Shown one piece after another: positions 1 to 5,495 of a stretch of 7,441 nucleotides of DNA. The notes below the pieces were generated by a model. That model ran no database searches and was not told where the DNA came from. It saw only the letters and a program-made list of their open reading frames with translations. The stretch lies in contig CAYMWP010000179.1 of the NCBI GenBank assembly GCA_964393895.1, positions 1 through 7,441 on the forward strand, read 5' to 3'. How positions within the stretch are numbered: position 1 is the stretch's first letter; every line of letters begins with the position of its first letter. This DNA is from B4-G1 sp964393895 (lineage in GTDB: Bacteria; Chloroflexota; Anaerolineae; B4-G1). The translations under genes and the position numbers were made by a program.

Positions 1-65
1 TACCATTCGCTGCCTCTGGTGGCGTAGACTCACAATTTGGGATACACACCCATTCGAGCGGCGCC

Positions 66-79
66 GAGAGCATGCTCTC
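66..79. promoter_or_regulatory. 14-bp perfect palindrome upstream of the glycosidase gene
   Basis: GAGAGCATGCTCTC is its own reverse complement over all 14 bases and ends 51 bases before the ATG at 131. Such a site could bind a dimeric regulator of the downstream gene. I see no convincing -35/-10 pair next to it, so the role is inferred from symmetry and position only; a palindrome of this length can also arise by chance. Confidence 0.3.
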
Positions 80-130
80 TCTATCCAAGATCGCCCGCGA
101 GATCGCTGGCTCCCATAGGGTAGCCATCCA

Positions 131-1309
131 ATGAAGATCAAACAATCCACCCATCTGGTCATACCGCTTGCACTGGTACTCCTGACCGTCGTAGGGTTAA
201 CGCTGTTTCCCGTCGCTTGCACAACCCCAAGCTCGCCACAGCCTGCAATCGTCCTCACTCCCAGCGACTATGGCAAAGCTACTCCTGAGCCCACACACGA
301 GATGCCGTGGCGCGTGCAACTGCCGCTGATCGTGAGAGCGTCGCCACCTCTGGCACTCCCCCCACCCTCCCCCACCCCTGCCCCACTCGACTTTGAGGCC
401 GTTCGAGCCGATTTACAGGCCAGGGGACAGGAACTCGCCTTCGTCAAGATCGGCTTTCACGTTGGGCCAGGCGGCAACCAGCGTGGGCTTGGCGAGTACC
501 TCGAGGCATTGGCTGCCGCCGGCGTCCCGGCCTTTATCAAATCCGTTGACGATTACGCCCCCTGCGCCCAGGCATTGGACTATAACCCGGAAAACATCAC
601 GGTCTTCCGCCTGACGGGCGGCGATCTGGAGCTGCCCGACTACAACCTCCCAGCGGAGGTCTCTGCCGAGCAGCACTGGGCGCGCATCCTCGACGCCCTT
701 CCGCCAGGGTTCGACCGGAGGACGTGGCTCGAGGTGATGAACGAGCCAGACAAAGAGCGCGCCGGCTGGCTCGGACGCTTTGCGTTTCACACCGCCCAAC
801 TGGCGCTTCGCGACGGCTACAAGTTCGCTGCCTTTGGTTGGAGCTCTGGCGAACCAGAGCCAAAACATTGGGAGACGCCAGAGATGCTGAACTTTCTCAA
901 CCTTGCAGCACAGCACCCCGAGCAGATCGCCGTCGCCCTGCACGAATACAGTTACGATGTGGAGGACATTGCCAACATGTACCCCTATCTCGTGGGCCGG
1001 TTCCAGGCGCTGTTCTCGATCTGCGACCGCAACGATACCCCCCGCCCCACTGTCTTGATCACCGAATGGGGCTGGGGATCGGGGTCCGTGCCTCCCCCCG
1101 ATCAGGCGATGACCGACATTGCCTGGGCTTCTCGGCTCTACGCCGCCTATCCCCAGGCGAAAGGGGCCGCCATCTGGTACCTGGGAGGCGGGTATGGTAT
1201 TGCGGATCAGGCGCAGCGACTAATCCTCCCTCTGCGCGAGTACGCCTTGAGGAACTATTTCGTCGTACAACAAGATCAACAACCAGCCGATTCCAGTCTG
1301 TTTCAGTAG
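131..1309 (+). CDS. Secreted or lipid-anchored glycoside hydrolase-like protein (clan GH-A TIM-barrel type)
   Basis: The 392-residue product opens with a basic N-terminus and a hydrophobic signal segment (about residues 9-29) ending at Cys30 in FPVAC. This is a possible but imperfect lipobox, because Pro sits at -3. A Ser/Thr/Pro-rich linker (about 31-86) follows, then the catalytic domain. Barrel landmarks of clan GH-A appear in the expected order: FVKIGFH near the start, MNEPD with Asn204-Glu205 (acid/base candidate), HEYSYD from His271 (strand 6 type), ITEWGWG with Glu312 (nucleophile candidate) and Trp349 in AIWYLGG (strand 8). The Glu205-Glu312 distance fits the family. It probably hydrolyses a polysaccharide or glycoside at the cell surface; the substrate and GH family number cannot be read from the sequence. 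The start has a weak Shine-Dalgarno (ATAGGG, 115-120), but it is supported by the signal peptide. It is separated by 452 bases from the sigma-factor locus and probably independent of it. Confidence 0.8.
   Translation: MKIKQSTHLVIPLALVLLTVVGLTLFPVACTTPSSPQPAIVLTPSDYGKATPEPTHEMPWRVQLPLIVRASPPLALPPPSPTPAPLDFEAVRADLQARGQELAFVKIGFHVGPGGNQRGLGEYLEALAAAGVPAFIKSVDDYAPCAQALDYNPENITVFRLTGGDLELPDYNLPAEVSAEQHWARILDALPPGFDRRTWLEVMNEPDKERAGWLGRFAFHTAQLALRDGYKFAAFGWSSGEPEPKHWETPEMLNFLNLAAQHPEQIAVALHEYSYDVEDIANMYPYLVGRFQALFSICDRNDTPRPTVLITEWGWGSGSVPPPDQAMTDIAWASRLYAAYPQAKGAAIWYLGGGYGIADQAQRLILPLREYALRNYFVVQQDQQPADSSLFQ
358..384 (-). other. Putative G-quadruplex motif on the minus strand, inside the Pro-rich linker
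   Basis: The + strand has five C-runs of 6, 3, 5, 4 and 4 bases separated by loops of 1, 1, 1 and 2 bases, so the minus (template) strand has five G-runs with very short loops. It encodes the linker PPPSPTPAP after the signal peptide. The amino-acid bias partly explains it, but the use of CCC for Pro strengthens the runs. Effects on transcription are inference. Confidence 0.5.
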
Positions 1310-1761
1310 GGTAAGCGTCAGCCGCGACCTCCCAATCTGCGCTGAAAAGCCCCTACTGCTAGCACTGACCGGCATCGGCCTGCTCATCGGAGGACTGGGC
1401 TGCACCGGCGCGGGCCTGTTGGGCGTGGTCGGCCTGATTGTGATGGGACGACCGCACGTTACGGGAACATTGTGAGGAAGAATAACCGCAGAATGTCTCA
1501 AGAGCTGTTCCGGAAAGATCAATGGTAGTGACTCTGGCGACTTTCAGTTTTCTGTTGCCGGTCGGCCACCCGTCCAACGTGCTGATCATAGGGCCGGGCG
1601 GCTGCCGCCTCGCCGACTATGCCAGAGTAGAAATCCCCCCTCACCTTGCCGGTGGTGGTATTGCTGGTAACGCTCCTCTTCTGGCCCCTTTCCCCATAGA
1701 ACAGGGCAACCTGGCGAATTGACCTACGACCGAAACGAAATGGACTGAGGTATCAATCGAG
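1310..1761. other. 452-base region without a convincing gene
   Basis: This lies between the glycosidase stop and the GTG start of the sigma factor. It holds a hydrophobic reading frame without a standard start (see 1356-1475). It also holds an open frame from an ATG at 1522 to a TGA at 1720-1722, in the same frame as the sigma gene, whose composition I do not find protein-like. Small symmetric sites are present: TTCCGGAA at 1508-1515 and GGCGGC-T-GCCGCC at 1597-1609. The promoter of the sigma-factor locus should lie here, but I could not find a clear -35/-10 pair for either the housekeeping or an ECF sigma factor. Confidence 0.5.
1356..1475 (+). pseudogene. Possible remnant of a small glycine-rich membrane peptide
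   Basis: A frame ending at TGA 1473-1475 reads as a 39-residue hydrophobic peptide (LLALTGIGLLIGGLGCTGAG, then LLGVVGLIVMGRPHVTGTL), with the GC-ending codon preference of the neighbouring genes and a glycine-zipper look. No ATG, GTG or TTG opens it in frame; the frame stays open back into the end of the glycosidase gene, where it is out of phase. It may be the tail of a decayed gene, a peptide using a rare CTG start, or chance in GC-rich DNA. I cannot assign a function. Confidence 0.2.
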
Positions 1762-2340
1762 GTGGAACGGCCCCACGCCCAGGACACATCAGACGAGGAA
1801 CTGGTTCGCCTTTGCCAGGAGCGGCTGCCGGGCGACCCACGACCTTTTCGCATCCTGGTGGCCCGCTACCGTGATCAGGTAATCAACACGGCATATCGCT
1901 TCCTGGGGAACCCCCACGACGCCGAGGATGTGGCCCAGGAAGTTTTCCTCAAAGCCTACCGCAACCTGTTCGATTTCCGAGTTACCTCCTCTTTCTCCAC
2001 CTGGCTGTATCGCATCACCGTCAACACCTGTAAGAACAAACTGCGCCACCGCAGCCGTCGCCCCTCTCTCCTCGAACCTGACCTGGAAAGCCTGGGCATT
2101 CTTCTGCCGACGGCACCCTCGGCAGAACAGGCCGTCATCGTCCGCGAGCAGCGAGACGTCATCCAAGAGACGCTGAACCGCCTGAGTAGGCCCCACCGCG
2201 AAGCGCTGATCCTGCGCGATGTCCAGGGCCTCAGCTACCAGAAGGTCGCCGAGGTGCTGGAGATCGGCCTCAGCGCGGCCAAGATGCGCGTGCGCCGGGC
2301 CCGTCTGGCTTTCCGGGAACTCTATTCGCGAAAAGCGTGA
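1762..2340 (+). CDS. ECF (extracytoplasmic function) RNA polymerase sigma factor, RpoE/SigW-like
   Basis: This 192-residue protein has the standard two-domain ECF layout. Region 2 covers about residues 28-98, with DAEDVAQEVFLKAY (53-66, core-polymerase contact) and FSTWLYRITVN (78-88, -10 recognition and melting). A linker follows at about 99-130. Region 4 covers about 134-187, with the helix-turn-helix around SYQKVAEVLEIGLSAAKMRV (158-177) that reads the -35 element. Sigma regions 1 and 3 are absent, as is normal for ECF factors. The start is GTG at 1762, preceded by TGAGG (1746-1750); no ATG, GTG or TTG lies between it and the in-frame stop at 1720-1722. The anti-sigma gene follows after 65 bases, the usual order for such pairs. 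It should direct polymerase to envelope-stress promoters, probably including its own locus, but I could not identify its recognition sequence here. Confidence 0.93.
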   Translation: MERPHAQDTSDEELVRLCQERLPGDPRPFRILVARYRDQVINTAYRFLGNPHDAEDVAQEVFLKAYRNLFDFRVTSSFSTWLYRITVNTCKNKLRHRSRRPSLLEPDLESLGILLPTAPSAEQAVIVREQRDVIQETLNRLSRPHREALILRDVQGLSYQKVAEVLEIGLSAAKMRVRRARLAFRELYSRKA

Positions 2341-2372
2341 CTCGCGTTTCTCACGTTACTCCCCCAATGTGA
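2336..2372. promoter_or_regulatory. Two overlapping dyads sharing one arm, between sigma and anti-sigma genes
   Basis: CGTGA (2336-2340, including the sigma stop codon) can pair with TCACG (2351-2355). The same stretch extended, TCACGTT (2351-2357), can instead pair with AATGTGA (2366-2372) with one G-U wobble. The two hairpins exclude each other because they share the middle arm. TTTTCCCC follows the second. This could be a weak terminator or attenuator lowering anti-sigma expression, or a double operator. The arms are short, so the role is uncertain. Confidence 0.3.
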
Positions 2373-2405
2373 CTTTTCCCCGCTTCCGGTGTCTAAATAA
2401 GTGAA

Positions 2406-2990
2406 ATGTGTCAAGAATTTGCGCACCTTCCGCTCGATGATTTCGTAGACGGCCTGCTAGATGACGAAAGCCGAACCGCCGTCGCCGCCCATCTGCGAGA
2501 GTGCCCCACCTGCGTGGCCCGCGTCGAGGCGCTGCGCGAGACACGGAGCCTCTTGCAGCAGGCGCAGCCAGTCGCACCCTCGCCGCAGTTCGAGCACCGG
2601 CTGGATGCGCGGGTCCGTCAAGACGATTTGAAGCGAGAAGGATTCAAGTTACTGACACTCGGACTGGTAGCAGTAGCCGCGCTCATGCGGCTGCTCCTGG
2701 TCCAGTTTAGGGGTAGAGGAACGCCTGCCGCCTCCGCTCCCTCGAATAATGATGGCAAGCAAACCTTTCAAGGAGGTAACACAAATGGATTTCGTCAATC
2801 AGATTCTACAAGAGATCGCGGTCGCCTTTGGCGAAGTGGTGGGGCGCTTCCTGACCACGCTGCCGGCCCTATTCGCCGCCCTGATCATCATCATCCTGGG
2901 CTGGATCATGGCCATGCTGCTGGCCAAGGGACTCACCCGGCTGCTGCGCACGGTGCGCTTCAACCAACTGGCCGATCGGGCAGGCATTGA
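2406..2990 (+). CDS. Zinc-finger anti-sigma factor, single-pass membrane protein, with anomalous readthrough C-terminus
   Basis: Its N-terminal domain has the zinc anti-sigma signature H-x3-C-x2-C (HLRECPTC: His29, Cys33, Cys36), which clamps the cognate ECF sigma factor. A linker leads to one membrane helix at about 82-100. The gene lies 65 bases after the sigma gene and is almost certainly its partner. ATG 2406 is the only in-frame start after the stop at 2394-2396; its Shine-Dalgarno is poor. The oddity is the end: past the helix there is no stop, and from about residue 127 the frame lies inside the following channel gene. The last 68 residues are low-complexity Arg/Gly/His/Pro sequence, as expected from out-of-frame reading. 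The functional protein is probably the first 105-126 residues, with the stop lost by mutation or sequence error. There is almost no extracytoplasmic sensor domain, so the sensing mechanism is unclear. Confidence 0.82.
   Translation: MCQEFAHLPLDDFVDGLLDDESRTAVAAHLRECPTCVARVEALRETRSLLQQAQPVAPSPQFEHRLDARVRQDDLKREGFKLLTLGLVAVAALMRLLLVQFRGRGTPAASAPSNNDGKQTFQGGNTNGFRQSDSTRDRGRLWRSGGALPDHAAGPIRRPDHHHPGLDHGHAAGQGTHPAAAHGALQPTGRSGRH
2770..2777 (+). promoter_or_regulatory. Strong Shine-Dalgarno that sets the start of the first channel gene
   Basis: AAGGAGGT lies 7 bases before the ATG at 2785. The frame is also open to an upstream ATG at 2749, but that codon has no ribosome site and would place this sequence inside the coding region. 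The start at 2785 is therefore preferred, giving an N-terminus of MDFVNQILQE. Confidence 0.85.
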
Positions 2991-3612
2991 CCAGTTCCTG
3001 GAACGCGCCCAGATCAAGCTGGACCCCTCCGGCGCGCTGGCTACGCTGATCAAGTGGTTCGTCATCCTGATCTTTTTGGTGGCCGCAGCCAACACGCTGG
3101 GCTGGCCCCAGGTCTCCCAGTTCCTGAATCAGATTCTGGCCTACTTGCCCAACGTGGCCGTGGCCGTGATCATTCTCATCGTGGGGTTGGCGCTGGCCGG
3201 CTTTATCCGGGACATGGTGCGCGGCGCTGTGGCCTCGGCCGGCGCTGCTGAGCAGAACGTCAACCTGATCGCCGGCGCCACCTACTGGCTGTTCGCCGTC
3301 ATCACCGCAATGACGGCCCTGAACCAACTCGGCATCGCCATAACTCTCTCAGAGACGCTTTACATGGCCATCTTTGGCTCCATCGCCGCCATTCTGGCGC
3401 TGGCCTTTGGGCTGGGCGGGCGCGCCCTGGCCGGTGACCTGGTAGCCGGATGGACGCTCTCGGCGCAACTCACTGAGGGCGACGAGGTCACCATCGGAGA
3501 GGACCGGGGCACCGTCGTGCGCGTTGGACCGACGTCCACCGTGATCAAAACGAAACAAGAGGAGATCATCCTGCCCAACTCCGTCGTAGCACAGACCCGC
3601 ATCGCTCGCTAA
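2785..3612 (+). CDS. Short MscS-superfamily membrane channel-like protein (CmpX/TM-helix type)
   Basis: The product has 275 residues and about five membrane helices (roughly 24-48, 84-105, 121-143, 161-181 and 194-223). The first and third belong to similar segments with an LP-x4-A-x2-I-x3-G pattern, as in the conserved TM-helix repeats found in MscS relatives. The last helix, AAILALAFGLGGRALAGDLV, matches the Gly/Ala-rich pore helix TM3 of MscS. It is followed by the beta domain, GDEVTIGEDRGTVVRVGPTS and then EEIILPNSVV. The protein stops there, at position 275, lacking the C-terminal alpha/beta domain that forms the cytoplasmic cage in classical MscS. It probably acts as a membrane-tension or osmotic-stress channel or sensor; ion conduction is not proven by sequence. 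The anti-sigma frame overlaps its first 206 bases. Two further MscS-family genes follow on the same strand. Confidence 0.87.
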   Translation: MDFVNQILQEIAVAFGEVVGRFLTTLPALFAALIIIILGWIMAMLLAKGLTRLLRTVRFNQLADRAGIDQFLERAQIKLDPSGALATLIKWFVILIFLVAAANTLGWPQVSQFLNQILAYLPNVAVAVIILIVGLALAGFIRDMVRGAVASAGAAEQNVNLIAGATYWLFAVITAMTALNQLGIAITLSETLYMAIFGSIAAILALAFGLGGRALAGDLVAGWTLSAQLTEGDEVTIGEDRGTVVRVGPTSTVIKTKQEEIILPNSVVAQTRIAR

Positions 3613-3623
3613 GATTACACAGT

Positions 3624-3667
3624 AAGCAGAGGGGCAAAAAGTGCTAACCAATTCTGCCCCTCTGCTT
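3624..3667 (+). repeat. Perfect 13-bp inverted repeat with 18-base loop after the first channel gene
   Basis: AAGCAGAGGGGCA (3624-3636) and TGCCCCTCTGCTT (3655-3667) are exact reverse complements, 11 bases after the TAA at 3610-3612. The RNA hairpin would be very stable. No U-tract follows on either strand, so it is not a classical intrinsic terminator. It might be a processing or stabilising hairpin, a factor-dependent terminator, or a regulator site. It separates the intact first channel gene from the broken second one. Confidence 0.7.
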
Positions 3668-3696
3668 CACAACACACATACTGGGAGCAGACGACA

Positions 3697-4533
3697 ATGA
3701 GCCTATTCCAAGCGTGGGAGACAATCCAAGAAATGGTCAACAGTTTCATCACGATGCTGCCAAACATCGGGCTGACCATCATCGTCTTCGCTCTGTCCTA
3801 CCTGGCGCAAAGTGGGTGAGATCAGCAATCGGACGGATTACTGAGAGGGCAGGAGCGTCACCGAATGCTGCCCTGGTGCTCGGACGTTTTTCGCGCTGGC
3901 TCGTCATCATTATCGGCCTGCTCATAGCATTGAACATCGCCGTGCCCAGGCTTTACGACGGGAGAATTGATCCAAATGCTGGGCGTCGGCAGCGTGGCAG
4001 TCGGTTTCGCATTCCGTAACGTCCTCGAGAACTTTCTGGCCGGCTTCTTGCTCCTTTTGAGCGAACCGTTCCAGATCAGCGATCAGATCATCGTCGGTGA
4101 TTTTGAGGGCACGGTCGAAAATATCGAGGCCCGCGCCACAACGATCCGTACCTACGACGGTCGCCGCGTTGTTATTCCCAACGCGAGCCTGTTCACCGAG
4201 CCGGTGACCGTCAACACCGCCTTCGACAAACGCCGGTCGGAGTACAGCGTCGGCACCGGCTATGGCGACGATGTCGGCCAGGCGATGATGCTGATTCTCG
4301 AGGCCATCAAAGAGATGGAGGGCGTCTGTGATGACCCGGCCCCCGACGTGCTCGTGGCGGAGCTGGCCGACTTCAGCGTCAACGTCCGCGCCCGGTGGTG
4401 GACCGACGCGCGGCGGGAGGACGTGCTCGCCGTGAAGAGCGGGGTCGTCGCCGCGATCAAGAGCAGGCTGCTCGAAAACGGCGTTGACCTGCCCTTCCCC
4501 ACTCAGCAGATCCTCTTACGTAATGCGCATTAG
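3697..4533 (+). pseudogene. mscS-like: Classical MscS mechanosensitive channel gene broken by two compensating frameshifts
   Basis: From ATG 3697 (Shine-Dalgarno GGGAG at 3683-3687) the frame gives MSLFQAWETIQEMVNSFITM and a first helix, then stops at TGA 3817-3819. The family sequence continues in the -1 frame from about 3807 (AKWVRSAIGRITERAGASPN, then the second helix FSRWLVIIIGLLIALNIAV). It returns to the original frame at about 3946 (PGFTTGELIQMLGVGSVAVG). The remainder is intact: pore helix, FAFRNVLENFLAGF, beta domain ending VVIPNASLFTEPVT, and the alpha/beta domain to the TAG at 4531-4533. One missing base near 3805-3808 (GCGGCA expected, GCGCA seen) and one extra C in 3945-3947 explain both shifts. 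Restored, it would be about 278 residues, the normal MscS length. In-frame stops at 3817, 3925 and 3931 prevent readthrough. It may be a recent pseudogene or carry assembly errors. Internal starts (TTG 3967, ATG 3976) could yield only a pore-plus-cytoplasmic fragment. Confidence 0.85.
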
Positions 4534-4542
4534 GAGACGCCT

Positions 4543-5379
4543 ATGCCCTGGGATACCCAAAACTGGACAGATATTATCACCTCCGCACTGACCGAGATGC
4601 TCAACCTGGTGGTCGCCTTTCTGCCCAGACTGATCGGCGCATTGTTGGTGCTGCTGGTCGGCTGGCTGCTGGCCTGGCTGATCCGACGGATTGCCAGGCG
4701 AGCGCTGGCCCGGCTGGGCTTTGACCATCTGGCCGAGCGGGCGGGCGTCACCGATGCGCTCACCCGCGCCGGCGTCACGACATCCGCTTCTCACCTGGTG
4801 GGCCGAGCCATCTACTGGTTGCTGTTCCTGACCTTCCTGATGATCGCCATAGAGAGCCTGGGACTGACCGCCGCCGCCACGGCCCTGCACGCGCTCGTGG
4901 CCTACCTGCCCCACGTGCTGGGGGCCGCCATCGTGCTCGTCGGCGGCGCGCTCCTGGCCCAGTTCCTCGGCAAGGGGACGCAGGCGCTGGCGGCGGGCAG
5001 CGGCGTCGAGTTTCACGCCGCGCTAGGGCGAGTTGTGCAGTACATCGTCCTGGCTATGGCAGCCATCCTGGCTGTGGATCAGCTGGGACTGAACACGAAG
5101 TTGCTCAACGATGTGTTGAGCAACTTGCTGACCGTGGCCGGGGCGGGGCTGGCGCTGGCCTTCGCGCTGGGCAGCCGGGAGGCGGTGCGCAACCTGCTGG
5201 CCGGCTCTTACGCCAAGGATCTGTTCGAGATCGGGCAAACGATTGAAGTTAATGGACACAGAGGCACGCTAGAGTCCATCGGCCCGCTGAAGGCTGTCAT
5301 CGCTGCCGCAGAGGGCGAGGCGAACATCACGGTGCCCAATTCGGCCTTGATAGATAAAACCGTGAAGCGTGGAGCGTAG
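4543..5379 (+). CDS. Short MscS-superfamily membrane channel-like protein, paralogue of the 2785 gene
   Basis: This 278-residue protein has the same plan as the product of 2785-3612: helices at about 22-48, 86-107, 115-142, 161-182 and 190-222, the last (AGLALAFALGSREAVRNLLA) corresponding to the MscS pore helix. A minimal beta domain follows (GQTIEVNGHRGTLESIGPLK, then ITVPNSALIDK). Like its paralogue it ends right after the VPNS motif and lacks the C-terminal alpha/beta cage. Start ATG 4543 has AGGAG at 4532-4536, overlapping the stop codon of the broken mscS-like gene, so translation of the two genes was probably coupled. The role is inferred as a tension-responsive channel or a partner subunit. 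Its sequence differs enough from the first paralogue to suggest old duplication and divergence. A 12-bp perfect hairpin lies inside the gene at 5098-5126. Confidence 0.87.
   Translation: MPWDTQNWTDIITSALTEMLNLVVAFLPRLIGALLVLLVGWLLAWLIRRIARRALARLGFDHLAERAGVTDALTRAGVTTSASHLVGRAIYWLLFLTFLMIAIESLGLTAAATALHALVAYLPHVLGAAIVLVGGALLAQFLGKGTQALAAGSGVEFHAALGRVVQYIVLAMAAILAVDQLGLNTKLLNDVLSNLLTVAGAGLALAFALGSREAVRNLLAGSYAKDLFEIGQTIEVNGHRGTLESIGPLKAVIAAAEGEANITVPNSALIDKTVKRGA
5098..5126 (+). repeat. Perfect 12-bp inverted repeat inside the third channel gene
   Basis: AAGTTGCTCAAC (5098-5109), a five-base loop GATGT, and GTTGAGCAACTT (5115-5126) form a perfect stem in the coding sequence for KLLNDVLSNLL, just before the pore helix. 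Leucine is encoded three times by TTG here although CTG and CTC dominate nearby, and these choices build the stem. It may affect translation speed, RNA processing or premature termination, or be chance. Confidence 0.6.
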
Positions 5380-5411
5380 GTGAACGATTACGCATCACGG
5401 TAAGCGTTCAC
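5380..5411 (+). terminator. Hairpin directly after the third channel gene
   Basis: GTGAACG (5380-5386) pairs with CGTTCAC (5405-5411). After one A/G mismatch the stem continues with TTAC (5388-5391) against GTAA (5400-5403), around an eight-base loop. It begins with the first base after the TAG at 5377-5379. A pyrimidine stretch CTCCTCCCTC follows rather than a U-tract, so termination would be partial at best; an mRNA-end or processing hairpin is equally possible. Confidence 0.45.
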
Positions 5412-5465
5412 TCCTCCCTCAAAGGAAGAGGCAGAGGGGGAGGGGATGAATGATTACCCATTATG
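5382..5465 (+). repeat. Imperfect 18-base direct repeat flanking a purine-rich stretch
   Basis: GAACGATTACGCATCACG (5382-5399) and GAATGATTACCCATTATG (5448-5465) agree at 14 of 18 positions. Between them lie a pyrimidine run (5411-5420) and a purine-rich run (5421-5450). GATTAC also occurs at 3613-3618, just after the first channel gene. The copies may be remnants of a dispersed intergenic repeat or paired binding sites for a regulator of the downstream gene at 5496. Confidence 0.3.
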
Positions 5466-5483
5466 TTCTACGCATTACTCTTT

Positions 5484-5488
5484 GGAGG
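5484..5488 (+). promoter_or_regulatory. Shine-Dalgarno that sets the start of the HhH membrane protein
   Basis: GGAGG lies 7 bases before ATG 5496. An in-frame ATG at 5463 would add 11 residues (MFYALLFGGQA), but it has no ribosome site and would absorb this one into the coding region. The start at 5496 also places the HhH domain at the N-terminus. Confidence 0.8.
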
Positions 5489-5495
5489 ACAAGCT

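Noticed and set aside
843..860. Hairpin GCTCTGG-CGAA-CCAGAGC within the glycosidase gene
   Set aside because: A 7-bp stem in GC-rich coding DNA is common by chance, and nothing in its position suggests a role.
413..943. Long open frame on the minus strand opposite the glycosidase gene
   Set aside because: High GC keeps antisense frames open. The + strand frame has a signal peptide and catalytic motifs, while the antisense product has none.
1464..1468. GGAAC resembling an ECF -35 element upstream of the sigma gene
   Set aside because: No CGTC-like -10 element follows at 16-17 bases; the nearest GTCT lies 26 bases downstream, and the site is about 290 bases from the GTG start.
1522..1722. 66-residue open frame starting at ATG 1522 with GGAAAG upstream
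   Set aside because: The peptide has no recognisable domain, and its composition (many Pro and Gly, no clear helices) does not look protein-like. It is in the same frame as the sigma gene but separated from it by TGA 1720-1722, so it is not an N-terminal extension.
2677..2785. Anti-sigma/channel fusion through a frameshift
   Set aside because: The channel frame is open upstream only to about 2677. A perfect ribosome site precedes ATG 2785, and that start gives a natural N-terminus, so separate proteins are simpler.
3802..3950. Programmed ribosomal frameshifting in the mscS-like gene
   Set aside because: Two opposite shifts would be needed. There is no canonical slippery heptamer at the first site, and no MscS family precedent is known to me. 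Mutation or sequence error is simpler.
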